NCBI RefSeq assembly: GCF_012489685.1
Contig: NC_080044.1
Coordinates: 62,606,732-62,670,731 of the forward strand
Source: Lotus japonicus
Taxonomy: Eukaryota > Streptophyta > Magnoliopsida > Fabales > Fabaceae
Direction of reading: 5' to 3'
DNA: 64,000 bases
Part shown: one piece after another, positions 23,434 through 34,531 of the stretch
How positions within the stretch are numbered: position 1 is the first letter of the stretch
How the letters are laid out: every line of letters starts with the position of its first letter
Program-made: the position numbers and the translations under genes
The notes under the pieces: generated by a model
The model's database searches: none
Seen by the model: only the letters and a program-made list of their open reading frames with translations
Told to the model about the DNA's origin: nothing

Positions 23434-24582
23434 AATGGGGTTTTCCTATAACAAAAGGAAGAATATGGTGGAATTGGCTGTGTTGCGGGAATGCACAGTA
23501 TTGCAGACTTCAAGTATATCCGTTTTGGATATTAATCCAGATTCTGAACATAAAGATGGAGATACTGGATGGCCTGGTATGATGAGCATATGGGTATATG
23601 AACTTGATAGTATGTATGACCATCCAAATCTACCTATGGCTGGAGAAGCATGGCAACTATTGGAAATACAATGCCATTCAAGGCTTGCTGCTAGATGCTT
23701 TCAGAAGCCTAAGAAAGGTTTAAAATTTGATGGCTCTGATGATAATGGTGATCTGCCTTCCATGGATATACGCTCGAGGTATATTTGTTTTCTTTGTTAT
23801 CATTTGGTGACATTGTCCTCGTGTTTTACTGACATTTTTCTTGTGATATAGCAGTATTAAGTCCCTTTACTATGGAACAGTGCAGATCCTGACACAGGAG
23901 TACCTTGCTGAGGTTCATTTTAATCAACCAGTACAGATGTGGGTAAGGTTAAGATTTTAGTAGACTGGTAGTGGCATAGTTCCTAATACTTTCCTTGTGT
24001 GGTCTTCACTATTTGTGTTGTTAGAAAATCTGATATGATGTTGAGGTTTCATCCTATGAGGACATAAATTTTAATCTTAGACTTATGTATCTTGTGTGTC
24101 ATCTAATCAACTTAACCAGCAACAGTTAGAATTTCCGGTTTAGCCGATGGATTTACAGTTATTTGTATTAACTGTTATCCACAATTTGTGTGCTGGTGTT
24201 TGACATGTCATGAGGAGGTCCCTGCCCTCTGTTGCCTATGAAATTTTCATTACTACTCTATAACTAGAACCTTCTTGAATCTATTGAGGAAACAAAAGGC
24301 CAAATACATAAAACATGTAATGATGCAATGTTGTAATGTTATTTTGGCTTTGTTAGAAACTAATCATGTTCATTCATTTGTGTTGGTGTTACTATTTTGC
24401 TTTTTATTAGTATTATATGATTTATTGATTCTAGACGGTTGATGTGTTCTTTTAGATTAATCAATTGGAAAAGGACAAAGATGTTATTGCTCAGGCACAA
24501 GCAATTGCAGCTCTTGAAGCATCACCCCGGTCATCGTTTTCTTTTGTGAATGCTCTAAACAATTTTCTCTGTGACTCCCAAG
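23434..24582 (+). pseudogene. TAF2: TAF2 (TFIID subunit) gene fragment, three exons, copy 1
   Basis: Exon at about 23,434-23,778 encodes [20 protein letters not shown], then [34 protein letters not shown] and [17 protein letters not shown]. Exon 23,852-23,942 ends EYLAEVHFNQPVQMW. Exon 24,456-24,582 encodes [20 protein letters not shown] and a C-terminal NNFLCDSQ. All borders fit GT-AG and the phases agree, so the pieces read through. These match the middle of plant TAF2, the aminopeptidase-M1-like subunit of TFIID that helps contact core promoters. Exons before and after are absent, so this is a fragment. The middle exon differs from the expected family sequence in a way suggesting two compensating indels. 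Copy 2 keeps only the last two exons. Confidence 0.88.
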
Positions 24583-24589
24583 GTGTGTT

Positions 24590-25480
24590 TCCTCTATGTA
24601 GTGTATAATATTTTCTCTAATTGATTAAAATATGACATTAATATCTGGGATTTTTTGGTCCAAACTCAAGGCTTTATTGGCAAATTCAGCATCTGTGGTA
24701 TTCAAATGCTAGAATACTTATTGCATTATGACTTCATGTGATATCAGTTGATTGCAAAACACAAACTAAATTCATGAGCAGAGTGTGTTTCAATTAGGCT
24801 ATCCTTAACTTTATTGAAAAGAAGAACATCATTTAGTTAAGAAGCTAATAGGGATGTTATGACTTTACATTTGGATGTTGATAGAAAACAAAGAAGCTAA
24901 TAGGGAAAGAAAAAGGAGAACAAAAATTGAATCCTTACGACTTACAGTGTCAAGTATAATCAGTACTTATATATAAAGAGTAGTTAAGAGCTACTCATAA
25001 TAGAATCATAACCAATTCTAACAAAGCTAACTAAACTAACTCAATTATGTAGGCGGTCAACAATGTAAATATAATATACATAGGCTACACCCGTAGGCAT
25101 ACCTTGCCAGTTGAAATCCTTGTATTCTGTCTCCCAAGAGGTCCAGCAGCAAACATAGTCCTTGTATTCTGCCTACACACTAAACATGAGAAAAAACAAA
25201 ATTATTTGATATGTAGGAGCCTTATCAATTATGTTCTTCATAGTTCGATGCCTACACACTAAACATGAGAAGAAGCAAAATTACTTGATATGTTTCAAAG
25301 GAGGACAGCAAAGCAATAAAAAAGTACTATAACCATGCATAACACTGAAAAATGAGAACAAGGAAATGAACAAAAAATGCTAACAAGTCTTAGAAAGATA
25401 TTCCACAGGCAAAATTATACTGAGCTGAGCATTTGTCGTTGCAAGGTTGATTCAAAATGTAATTATATTAACTCCACAAC
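24590..25480. other. No gene identified
   Basis: Between the TAF2 and carbonic-anhydrase fragments. Contains a diverged direct repeat: tgcctacacactaaacatgag occurs at about 25,169 and 25,249. Present in both duplicate copies. Confidence 0.4.
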
Positions 25481-25486
25481 ACATAC

Positions 25487-25604
25487 CACGCTGCTCTTGG
25501 CAGTAGTGGCTGCCCTGAAGACGAGAACCGAGACGATCAATGACTTGTCCTTTCTCTCGAATCCAAGATCCAGCGTTGTACAACACTTTCCTAATGAGCC
25601 CCAT
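25487..25604 (-). pseudogene. First exon of a mitochondrial gamma-carbonic anhydrase, copy 1
   Basis: From the ATG at 25,604 the minus strand encodes MGLIRKVLYNAGSWIREKGQ then VIDRLGSRLQGSHYCQEQR, followed by a good donor (GTATGT at 25,486-25,481). This matches the N terminus of plant gamma-CA subunits of mitochondrial complex I (MGT-L-x-R-A-x-Y-x-x-G-x-W-I-R-E-T-G-Q). No downstream exon with the hexapeptide-repeat domain was found. Upstream lies a TGGGCC element (25,648-25,643), a motif common in promoters of plant genes for mitochondrial proteins, so the fragment probably includes promoter-proximal DNA. Identical in copy 2. Confidence 0.75.
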
Positions 25605-25699
25605 TTTGAGCCTGAGAAAAAGAGAGAAATATTTACTGGGCTGGCCCATTACATTATGGGCAAGATATGTCATCCACTAAAGCAAATGTAAATCATATT

Positions 25700-26090
25700 T
25701 TCTAACTTTTTCTTTCTCTTATAGGATGAACATCAGAAACAGATTGGGAGCAATATCTGCCAATGTTGAAAAGGATTTGGAGAGATGGCATAATGCAAGG
25801 AATGCAAGGATTTTGATAATGTGCACATGAAGTGAACAGCTAACTATTTTATGTGATTATATTTTGTAGCATAGCCTTCTCTATCAATGTATCAATGTAT
25901 CAATGTGCCACTGTTCTGTGTGATAATGTGCCACTGTCTCAATGTGCCCTTAACTAGCAAATAAATAAATAAATTATTTTTTTTGGAATAGCAGTGCTGT
26001 AATAGCAAAAATAGCAAAAATGCAGACCCCATCTTGAAGAAGATAATCACAGTTCTCCAGAAAAAAGCTGGCAACTCCAAAAAAAAATAA
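25700..26090. other. Unidentified exon-like stretch and simple repeats
   Basis: cttatag/gatgaacatcagaaacagat starts an open stretch (to about 25,825) after a good acceptor; it reads RNRLGAISANVEKDLERWHN in one frame but I cannot name it. 25,885-25,945 has repeated atcaatgt and aatgtgccactgt words. Confidence 0.35.
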
Positions 26091-26094
26091 GACC

Positions 26095-26297
26095 CATTGT
26101 CACTACGCTACTGAAGAAGAGGTGAGTAAATAGCAGTGTTTTACCATAGTAAAGCTAATATAAAATACATTGTCACTACGTTACCCATACCCAATAGATG
26201 AAGAGTGAGTAGAGAGTAGCAGTGTTTTACCAAAGCAAAGCTAATATAAAAACACGTTGTCACTACATTACCCAATTACCCAATAGATGAAGAGTGA
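26095..26297 (+). repeat. Imperfect tandem repeat, about 2.5 copies of 70-88 bp
   Basis: Units start with the phrase cattgtcactac / cgttgtcactac (about 26,095, 26,169 and 26,254) and share agcagtgttttacca and aagctaatataaaa. Also in copy 2 at 48,524-48,726. Confidence 0.75.
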
Positions 26298-26442
26298 TAT
26301 TTGAGGGAGAGACAAGAAGACAAATAAGGAAAGTGGGAATTCAAGCAGCAGCGTTAACGAGGAAATGACATTGGATATCAGCTCGCATAGAGTAATGGGG
26401 GTGGGGACAAGAGTTTACAAATTAGGGTTAAGAACCTTGTAG

Positions 26443-26467
26443 TTTTTTTTTTTTGGGGGGGGGGGGG
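26443..26467 (+). repeat. T run followed by G run
   Basis: Twelve T then thirteen G. In copy 2 (48,872-48,895) the same site has twelve T and twelve G, a length change since duplication. Confidence 0.9.
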
Positions 26468-26939
26468 TGTAAATGTGTTTTTGGGCCTTGTAGTAAAAAA
26501 AAAGTAACTTTTTTTGGTGTAATACATTCACACTATACTTTTTTCTCTCATCTCATTTCCACAATTTTTTTTCTTATCTCTCTTTGCATTTTTTGTCGCA
26601 TCACATATTATATCACTGATTTTTCTCTTTCTTCTTCTTATTCCTCTAAGGTGGAGGTGGAAAAGAGAGATGAAATTGCCAATGCCATGTCATTCCCAAT
26701 TCCATTATGTTTTGAAAATTGAAACTTAAATTATTTCAATAATGAACAAGTAAAGAAAATAGGTTTTTATAAGAAACTAAAAGAAAAATGATATTTTGTC
26801 ATCTGAAAATTGATTTCTGAAAATTGATTTCGTTACTTGTGACTGAGCTGATTTTGTGGGACACAACGTGTAGGGGGTAGCATTAATCAGAGTTGGAATA
26901 TCATTAAAACGAGGCACTTGCTGATAGTTGCGGACAATG

Positions 26940-27498
26940 TTGTCAAGATCGGAATCCTTCTTAGGATCGTTCAGGGGGCTAAAAGATCGTAAATCTTAGG
27001 ATTGAGATCGGATTGTAGATCCTTTAAGATTCTAATAAGAATGCAAATATATACTTCATAAATTACATATACATAAAAATTCGCATATATAAGAAAAATA
27101 GTCCATGATTCACATCAAAATTCACATACAATGACATGATAAATTCATAACATAAGAATCATAATCCAAGCTGCATGTTTACTGTATTGGTTCAATGGTT
27201 TGAGACTTAGGAAAAGTTAGGGGTTATCGATTAGCAATTATCACTTTTATTAAAAACTTCTACCACTTTATGAGTTTTGGCTGAAATTGGACTTTTTTTT
27301 TAAGTCTGAAATGGGACTTTGAAATGGACCAAAAATTTAAAAGTCCGTGTGGAAAACTCTCTCTCTTCAGGATCGCAAGATCGGGATTTCGATGAGATCT
27401 AATCTATTCTCTGATCCTACAATAGATCTAGATCGTTAGGGCTTTCTCAAATCCTAAAATCGTAAGATCTTGGGATCCATATTGGAATCTTAACTGCA
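26940..27498. mobile_element. Possible GATC-rich MITE, copy 1
   Basis: The left border tgtcaagatcggaat and right border attggaatcttaact are roughly inverted. The interior near both ends is dense in gatc, atcctta and taagatc words that pair with each other. No clear target duplication. Also present in copy 2 at 49,355-49,913. Confidence 0.4.
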
Positions 27499-27504
27499 CT
27501 GCCT

Positions 27505-28465
27505 GCGGATGACACCCGCATGAGGTCGATGCAAGAAGTGTTTTTTCTCTCTTCATCCCCCCATCCCTCATCTATTCCCGCCCCATGCGGTGATTCTTAT
27601 TGCATCCGCTTTTCCAACCTTCCCACAGATCCTCATGGGATTTGAATAAGCTAGTAAGATTTGAATTAAAATGAAGTTACGCAAAAAATAAAAAAATTAT
27701 AAATGCAACAAGTGGCGGGGCTAGGAGAAAAAAAATGGAGAGGGTGCGTAGACTTTTTAATACATAAATTAAAATGTTTTTTATCAGCACTACACAGATG
27801 CTCATAAAAAAATCAAAAATTAAGTAAATTCAAATAATATGAATATTCAAAATTTATGTTAATATTTTCGAAAATTTGCTTCTCATTTTTTTCAATTTTG
27901 TATTCTCTCCACGTATAACTTTGCCTTTAATTTTTTTTTTATTATTTTCATCAGTTTTTTTTTACTTATTATTCTTACAATTCGTTCTCTTGAAAAAAGA
28001 ATTTATTCTTATACTTTTGATTCTTTTTGTCTGGAGAAATTTATCACATTTGTATATTGTATTTTTTTTTTCTTAAATTGTTATATTTTAAACTCTCACT
28101 TTTCTATGAAAAGGAAAAAGATGTGTGCATGATTTATTGAATATACTAATAATTAATTGCATAAAAATTACCATCAAAATTAATTAAATAAGAAAAAAAA
28201 ATCTAGATGCAATCTCAAGTGAATATTTATAGCGTTAAAAAAATTGGAACTTTTAGTTTTTTACACATTTGCCTAGTATTATATATTTACATAATATATA
28301 AGGGGCATGGACTCCATAACTAGAGACACCGATTTGCATCTACACTCCCAAATTCTTATCAGAATTTCCATCCTCGTCTCTGTCCCCATGAGGAAAAATT
28401 TCACATGGTTGAGGCCCCAAACGAGATAATCATCATTTTCATGTAGAAATTGTAAATGTAGCATT
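27505..28465. other. AT-rich DNA, no gene seen
   Basis: Long T-rich runs give hydrophobic spurious frames. The phrase agtggcggggctaggag (27,711) resembles one end of a hAT-like MITE family but has no partner. Confidence 0.4.
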
Positions 28466-28469
28466 GTTA

Positions 28470-28872
28470 GAGCATCTCAAATGCAAGGTTCTTAGTTCTT
28501 ATTTTTGAGTTAAGAACTAAGAACTGAGTTCTTAACCACTGGAGGAGATGACGCGAAATTCTTAAAAATAAGAACTAGGTTCTTATATAAGGAGTTTTAC
28601 TTCTTGAGTTCTTAGCATAAAAAAATAATTTTTTCTCTCTCATTCATCAACTCATTCAATTAAAGCATTGAATTAGCATTTAAATTTAAATCAAAATTAT
28701 ATGAAAAATAAAAATATTACTAATATAATGGTATTGTGGGACCAAATGAATAGTGCTAAGAACTAAGAACTCATGAATGGAGCAAAATTTTTAAAGAGTT
28801 GCTTAAGCACATGTGGCAGTACGAGCCTACATAAATAGTGCTAAGAACTAAGAACTAGCATTGGAGATGCTC
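28470..28872. mobile_element. Harbinger-like MITE, copy 1
   Basis: Starts GAGCATCTCAAATGCAAGG with ttcttagttctta beyond; ends agaactagcattggagatgctc, its inverted counterpart. The flanks are TTA at 28,467-28,469 and 28,873-28,875, the usual Harbinger target. About 403 bp, non-coding. In copy 2 at 50,884-51,293 with slightly different ends. Confidence 0.8.
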
Positions 28873-28892
28873 TTAGAGCTCATTTCTATAGC

Positions 28893-29223
28893 ACTCCCTC
28901 TGGTCCGTTTTATAAGAAAAACTTTGACAAATCACACAAACCTAGGAAACTAATATTTTTTTATAAAATAAACTACTATGCTTAATTTCAATGATGTCTT
29001 TTCCTTTTCACAAGAACAATCATTCTAATTGCCATAAATATTGAGAATACGTATTGGGTGCTGTAATTTTCCTCTAAACTCTTGCATGGGGAATAAGTCT
29101 CTTTGCATTCTAATAGATTATTTGACTTAATTTTATGAGTGTTTCTTATAAAAAGGAACAAAAATAATTTCCAAAGCGTTTCTTATAAAAAGGACCGGAG
29201 TTGAAAAAGGACCGGAGTTGAGT
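28893..29223. mobile_element. Stowaway-like MITE, copy 1
   Basis: Left end actccctctggtccgtttta with taagaaa, right end tttcttataaaaaggaccgg followed by agt, the typical Stowaway terminal pattern. The right end here carries a tandem 17-bp duplication (aaaggaccggagttgaa) that copy 2 lacks. Confidence 0.7.
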
Positions 29224-29229
29224 ATTATT

Positions 29230-29800
29230 TTCCTTTTTCCATAGGGTGGGTTTGTGAGTTGAGTTTTAGAGAGTAAAGTTAGGAATGAGGAAACTTATGA
29301 GAAATCCTCCAATTGGTTAAAAAAAATTTAAATAGAGGGGGAGTGGATTGGATTGGATTATATGAGGATTGAGACCCATAAGTCTAATTATATACATATA
29401 TAACCCTTTTCGAGATACGGTGGCAGTCCCGACTAATAAATGACATTTTCAAGGTTTATTCTTTGTGACTTCACGCCTGCATATTTGATTGAGAAACTTA
29501 ACTAAATACTATCTAACACATACTAGGGAAAACAGACACTTGCAACTTCAAAAGCCAATTGGCACCAGCACCACTAAATACCATTCCAGAGAGCCAATAT
29601 CCCAATCTGAATTTCACACGCCTACCATGAGCCATTCCAATTCACCAAACAGTAGGAACATCAAACAAGCACTATCCTTTATCAAACTCGAACAAGTTCC
29701 AGCCAACCGAAATCACAACTTCCCATCAAAATCCCAAGATCACCCTTCGTATTACAACAACTAGCACAAAAAAAACAGTACCAATTGCCATACCGGATAA
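29230..29800. other. Flank and probable 3' untranslated part of the LINE fragment
   Basis: Lies 3' of the minus-strand LINE coding remnant. A 91-codon plus-strand frame at 29,489-29,764 has no recognisable features and is likely spurious. No poly-A border was identified. Confidence 0.35.
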
Positions 29801-29803
29801 CAA

Positions 29804-30693
29804 TCATAACTCTTGCAGACAAAGAAATGGTTGGGTAGACCATTTAAAAAGTGAGAAACTAAAACCACCAACCTTAGACTTGATCCAATGCCAAGACCTC
29901 CACTTGATCAGCTCCATAACCGTTGACATATCCGCCACACCATCTCGGAAAACAATTGAGCCAGATGGACCATGCTGCAACCAACCAAATCGCAAATGCA
30001 CACTTTTGTTGCAATTTATTCAAGCCAAATACAAACTGCAAGAGATGAGCACGAGGCTCCAATGGAAGGGCGGTTTGAACGCCAAGCCAATGATAGTACC
30101 CACGCCACACATCTACCGAGAAAGGGCATGAAACGACAATGTGAGCACTTGTCTCCGCAACCACACCGCAAACCGAGCAAGTAATCTCCTCCTGTGATTG
30201 CAAAACCTTTCGCTTCCACAGGATCTCCTTGCTGGAAATTCGATCCAACACCAACCTCCAAGTAAACACCTTCACATTCGAGGGGGCAATAGACCACCAA
30301 ATCCGATTAAAAATTGGATCCGGGCTCGCTAATAAAAGTACCTGAAAAAAAGAGTAGAAAGAGTTAACTGAAAACACGCCGTCGGGGCTTGGGCTCCAAC
30401 TCCATTTGTCAAGAACTCCTTTAGACAAGTGAATTCGGTTAATGCCATCAAGCATGGAATTGTACCATAACAATTCCTTACCCGCAAGAGGCCTTCTCCA
30501 CCCAAACTACCACCTCCACTCTCCACGGTTCCATGTCCCACACTCTCGAACACATGTATACTTCAACTGAGATAAATTTGTAGAGTCTATGGTACCTGTT
30601 ACACAAGCTGCCCATGAAGTGAAAAGAAACACGCAGAGTTGCACAAGAAATGGGAGATTGAATTGTGCCATCCAAACGATAGCGTGATATCAC
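29804..30693 (-). pseudogene. LINE ORF2 C-terminal fragment (zf-RVT), copy 1
   Basis: On the minus strand an open frame reads NRIHLSKGVLDKWSWSPSPD, then SVNSFYSFF, IWWSIAPSNVKVFTWRLVLD, the zinc-binding block CSVCGVVAETSAHIVVSCPF and WLGVQTALPLEPRAHLLQFV. This is the zf-RVT domain at the end of plant L1-type LINE reverse transcriptases. After AAWSIWL an 11-bp deletion (relative to copy 2) destroys the last 45 codons. Upstream, a frame break and stop separate it from more RT-like sequence to about 30,690. Confidence 0.85.
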
Positions 30694-30714
30694 GATTTGA
30701 TAATTATCGTTTGG
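30672..30714. repeat. Inverted repeat at the border of LINE and LTR-like DNA
   Basis: CCAAACGATA (30,672-30,681) and TATCGTTTGG (30,705-30,714) form a 10-bp stem; the loop contains the short palindrome cgtgatatcacg. Conserved in copy 2 near 53,086-53,128. Confidence 0.6.
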
Positions 30715-31260
30715 GGGGCAGCGAAAACGTTAGTGAGAAGAAAGGAGAAGGAGATAGACGATAGACACAACGATTTATTCTGGTTCGCCCCTAGAACGAT
30801 AGGGCTACGTCCAGTCCCCAACAAGGCTGGGATTTCGCTATGCAAGTATCAAGGACTTCTCCTACAACAAGTATTTAATATGACTTCTCCCGATGAGTTT
30901 ATAAGGACTCCTACTACGAGTTTATAAGGACTCCTACTACGAGTTTATAAGGACTCCTCCTATGAGTTTATGAGGGCTCCTCCTAGTGAGTATTAATAGG
31001 ACTTATCCCGGTGAGTTTATAAGGACTCCTCCTATGAGTTTATGAGGGCTCCTCCTAGTGAGTATTAATAGGACTTATCCCGGTGATTTTATAAGGACTC
31101 CTCCTTTGAGTTTATAAAGACTCCTCCTAGTGAGTATTATCCAGGACTCCACCAAGTATTCTTTCATTGCCTCTTCAGGCATTGAGTATTAGATAGGACA
31201 CAAGTATTAGACAGGACTTGTCCCACAAACAATCTTTCTCAAGATCGTTTTCATCTACTC
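30715..31260 (+). mobile_element. LTR-like sequence containing a minisatellite, copy 1
   Basis: The phrases ttctggttcgcccctagaac and gggctacgtccagtcccc resemble the promoter-distal part of plant Copia-type LTRs. From 30,880 to 31,150 a minisatellite follows: a 23-bp unit (gagtttataaggactcctcc plus three bases) alternates with gagggctcctcctagtgagt and aataggacttatcccggt, giving a higher-order repeat of about 70 bp. Copy 1 has one more 23-bp unit than copy 2. No primer-binding site or coding part was found. Confidence 0.6.
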
Positions 31261-31269
31261 TAAAATCTC

Positions 31270-31690
31270 TTCTTCTAAGAGGGATAGTAGGTCAATTAAG
31301 TTCATGAACATAAAGCATTTAGGAGATTTTCAACTCTAGGCTTATGCTTTGTATTCTATTACATGATAAAGATAAAAAAGATTTAACTCAAAGAATATCT
31401 ACTCTACATGTTTTTATCAGACTTAGATAAATGATGTGATCATTAGGAGTATCATCGATGTTTGATGTTAAGCATTAAGGCTCCAATTCGCGCTTCATAT
31501 ACTTGAGCATAAAGCTCAATCCTTGTGAGCATGAGCGCTGCTTCCTCTAGTCTTTACTTCTTCCCTTTATACTTCTGAGTCTTCTGTGAGCGAAAAGTAT
31601 TCGTTGTGACCAATTAAGTGATTATATAACGAAATATCTAGTGTCAAATGGACTACTTAAGTGAAAAGCTATTTTTATATTTGTACTACA
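31270..31690. other. No gene identified
   Basis: Continuation of the LTR-like region or its flank; conserved in copy 2. Nothing recognisable. Confidence 0.35.
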
Positions 31691-31700
31691 AAGATAAATC

Positions 31701-31749
31701 AATTTTTGGTTTCTTAAAAAATAAATTTAATTTTAAGAAACCAAAAATT
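31701..31749. repeat. Hairpin with 19-bp arms
   Basis: aatttttggtttcttaaaa and its reverse complement ttttaagaaaccaaaaatt are separated by an AT-rich loop of about 11 bases. Copy 2 carries the same arms at 54,092-54,139 with a shorter loop. Confidence 0.75.
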
Positions 31750-31759
31750 CTCTGTTTTG

Positions 31760-33340
31760 GCTGTTTGGTTCAAGGTTTTCATTAGTCAAATTCATCAGAA
31801 CCCAATGATAAAACATTACTTAACGCATGACAGGAGCCCAAAAACCAGAATTGAAGAATACGATGGATAATACTAGGAACAAGAAGGCAATCAGTGAATA
31901 CTTGTTGGCTTCCATATGTCTGAGATTGACATCCGTCTTCAAATTCTCTGTTTATCATCTCATGTTTTTTAGAATGAGGTCCGTTTTTTTAGATTGAAGT
32001 GCTGGGAGTTTCAGAAATGGATAGTGATCTTTCCATCTGAGAACATGTCGAGAGTTGGTGAAAGATTAAAACTAGTTATACAGGAGTCTCTCCATATCAA
32101 ATTACATTCTAGTGGAATTTCTGAAAAAGGTTTCATTCCCTGCAAAATCAAGTAAATGAGGGGTTTGGAGATACTTTGGTGGTGAGGGATTGACCTTGTG
32201 TCATTGCAATTTGAATTGGACCCTGGCACTGTGTGGCATTATCGGATTATGAGTGTTGATATTGTTGCTTGTTTTGGTTGTGCTTTTATTCTTGCTTGTT
32301 TTGTTTTTCTAGCTACTGTTATGTTCATATTGTAGTCTTTTATTTCTTTTAGTTATCTTAGCTTTGTCATTGGTTTCTGTTTTAATCTCACTTGGGAGAG
32401 TTTGTTCCCATGACTTTGTCTTCTATTATAATATATATCTTTCTCTTTTTAAAAATAATTAATAATTTTTTTATTCAACTTTATATCACTTATTTTTTAA
32501 GCACAAACAAATGGGCCCAATATTTACATGCACACATTTTTATTGTTGATTTTTAATTATTATTTAACTAAAACGTTTCAAATATAGATTAGAGGTGTAA
32601 TTGGAATCATATACTGTATACAGAGAGAGGCCAACTTGAACAACTTGACCAACTTGACGCTTTTGCGGAGAATGGTATGTCTTTACATGTCTAAATGAAG
32701 ATTTATGAAGTTATCCTCTCCTTTTGTTTAGTTTTTTTTCTGTATGACCAAGGGTTCCTTGTTGTTTGAGCCTCTAGCCCCGTCTTTAATAAAAACAAAT
32801 ATTTGAATAGCAAGGTTAAAGGTTCTACCAAGTAGATCAACAGAGATTGTCTACAATGCTTCAGCTACCCCAGTGTTAGTTGTGAAAGGGAGTTTCACAG
32901 ACTTGATCGACTACTATTTACATTATATCAACAATTGAAAGATGGAAGGATATCATTTAGATGGCATCCTAATTAAAGAAAGGTATAACTTAAGTTGGAA
33001 GACAAAAGTGAGAACACAATCTAACACTGGCGATCGGCTAACACAGTGATCAATGAACAAAGGTACGTTAAAATAAATACAGGTTACTGATGCTATATAG
33101 TCAAGCAACATAGTGATCAATGAAAATAATGATCTCAGTCATTTGTCATGGTCATCCAATAAGCAAAAAAAAGTCTTAATATCTAAAATATCCTAACCGC
33201 TATTGATGGATTGAGATCACATCCAATAAAATAAGGTACTTACAGCAGCTGCTATGTCAGTTAGCAACGCCATCTACTGTGAGAAGATTTTGTTCCAATA
33301 GCCAAAGTCAACTGATTTTCAAACAAAGTAAGAATCTGCA
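31760..33340. other. No gene identified
   Basis: Includes a T-rich stretch (32,250-32,450) that looks like a 3' untranslated region on the plus strand, ending in A-rich sequence, but no coding part can be joined to it. Conserved in copy 2. Confidence 0.35.
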
Positions 33341-33754
33341 AACAAATCAATAGGATAACTTGTGTAAGAAATACATTTTTTTTGTATGCTAGAATGAGAA
33401 CACAAGAGAATATGACTTTAGAAGATACATTATAATCATTTCATTCCATAGTTCCAATTCATTAGAAGATTCTGCATAAATCTGGAAATCTTGATAAAGT
33501 ATAATACATGAGAGAAATGCTTTTCAAATACTTATAAGTAGAACTGTAAAAGGGAAAGAGTCCTTCTTTGTCAACTCTAGTAAAAGGTAACAACAAACAT
33601 CTAGACGTTAATTCGGAAGTTTCCATAAATATCATTAATGGACAATGGGACACTACACATAATCATTTTCAAACAAGAGCCTCAATCAAAATTTCAATCA
33701 ATTCCCCACCAAGAACTGTGGAATAAAAAGGGCATACAAGGGTGAAGAAGCAAG

Positions 33755-34212
33755 TAAAAAATATCGAGAGCATTTTAATACAATAATTAGAGGGCGAAGA
33801 AGTAAAAGTTACATTAATGGGTTGAAAAATAAACTTAAAATCTATGTTTTTTACAAACTGGAGCTTCAGTCTACAGTCTAGCATTATATTACAGTTCATG
33901 TGGCCAATAAGATCATAACAATTGGACGTACTCCATTTCAATTGCACGTCAACACACATCAAATCTTGCTTGTTCCAAAAGAAAAACCCAGACAAACAAA
34001 TAGAATCAAAGATTAAATTGCACGCTAACTTGCCGAGCAATAATCTAAAGAAACAACTGAAAAATATAAATAACATTGCAATAGAATAATCAGAGGGTAA
34101 AGAGGTAAGGTTATATTCATGGGATAAGAAATAAACTTAAAAAATCTATGTTAGTAAACAAACTGAAACTTCTAAACATCCAAGTTGAAGAGTTCTATAT
34201 TATATTACAGTT
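33755..34212 (+). repeat. Diverged direct repeat, two arms of about 150 bp
   Basis: 33,755-33,905 and 34,057-34,212 share, in order, aatacaataattagaggg / aatagaataatcagaggg, ataaacttaaa, tctatgtt and tatattacagtt. About 300 bp apart; only in copy 1. The arms encode a similar LysPhe/Ile-rich stretch on the minus strand, but the reading frame is not convincing. Confidence 0.55.
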
Positions 34213-34531
34213 GCAACGTTGATAGATAGATAGGTAGGACTGATTGCTCATTCTTTTCAACATCTTATTGCCAAGTGCAGCTTTTGTATCGGAAACTTGT
34301 AATTTAGTCAGATTCAGAGTCACTCACACTCTCACAGTCACAGCACCAGCCAGTGTGTTTTTGTTTTTTTAGTTTATCCTGTTTAGTAATGGTATTGTTA
34401 TCTTCTTATGAATGGCGGTGCTTTAAATTGGACATTGTCCTATTTTTTTAGCCAAAAATTGGACATTGTTATGGCAACAATTGCATTGGTCAGTGGTCAC
34501 CTCACACACTTACTGCAGTTTAACTAGAGGT

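Noticed and set aside
16666..23805. Reading the copy-1-only blocks as insertions into copy 1
   Set aside because: They contain the first exons of TFIIE-alpha and TAF2 in correct order with the retained exons, and have no target duplications, so deletion from copy 2 is simpler.
27876..28076. Hydrophobic plus-strand frame resembling a membrane protein
   Set aside because: It is a by-product of T-rich DNA (runs of Phe and Leu).
30880..31150. CRISPR-like array
   Set aside because: Units are contiguous and share no unique spacers; it is a minisatellite in a plant genome.
33669..34076. 135-codon minus-strand hydrophobic frame
   Set aside because: AT-rich, Phe/Ile/Cys-heavy translation that includes part of a diverged direct repeat; no family resemblance and no promoter.
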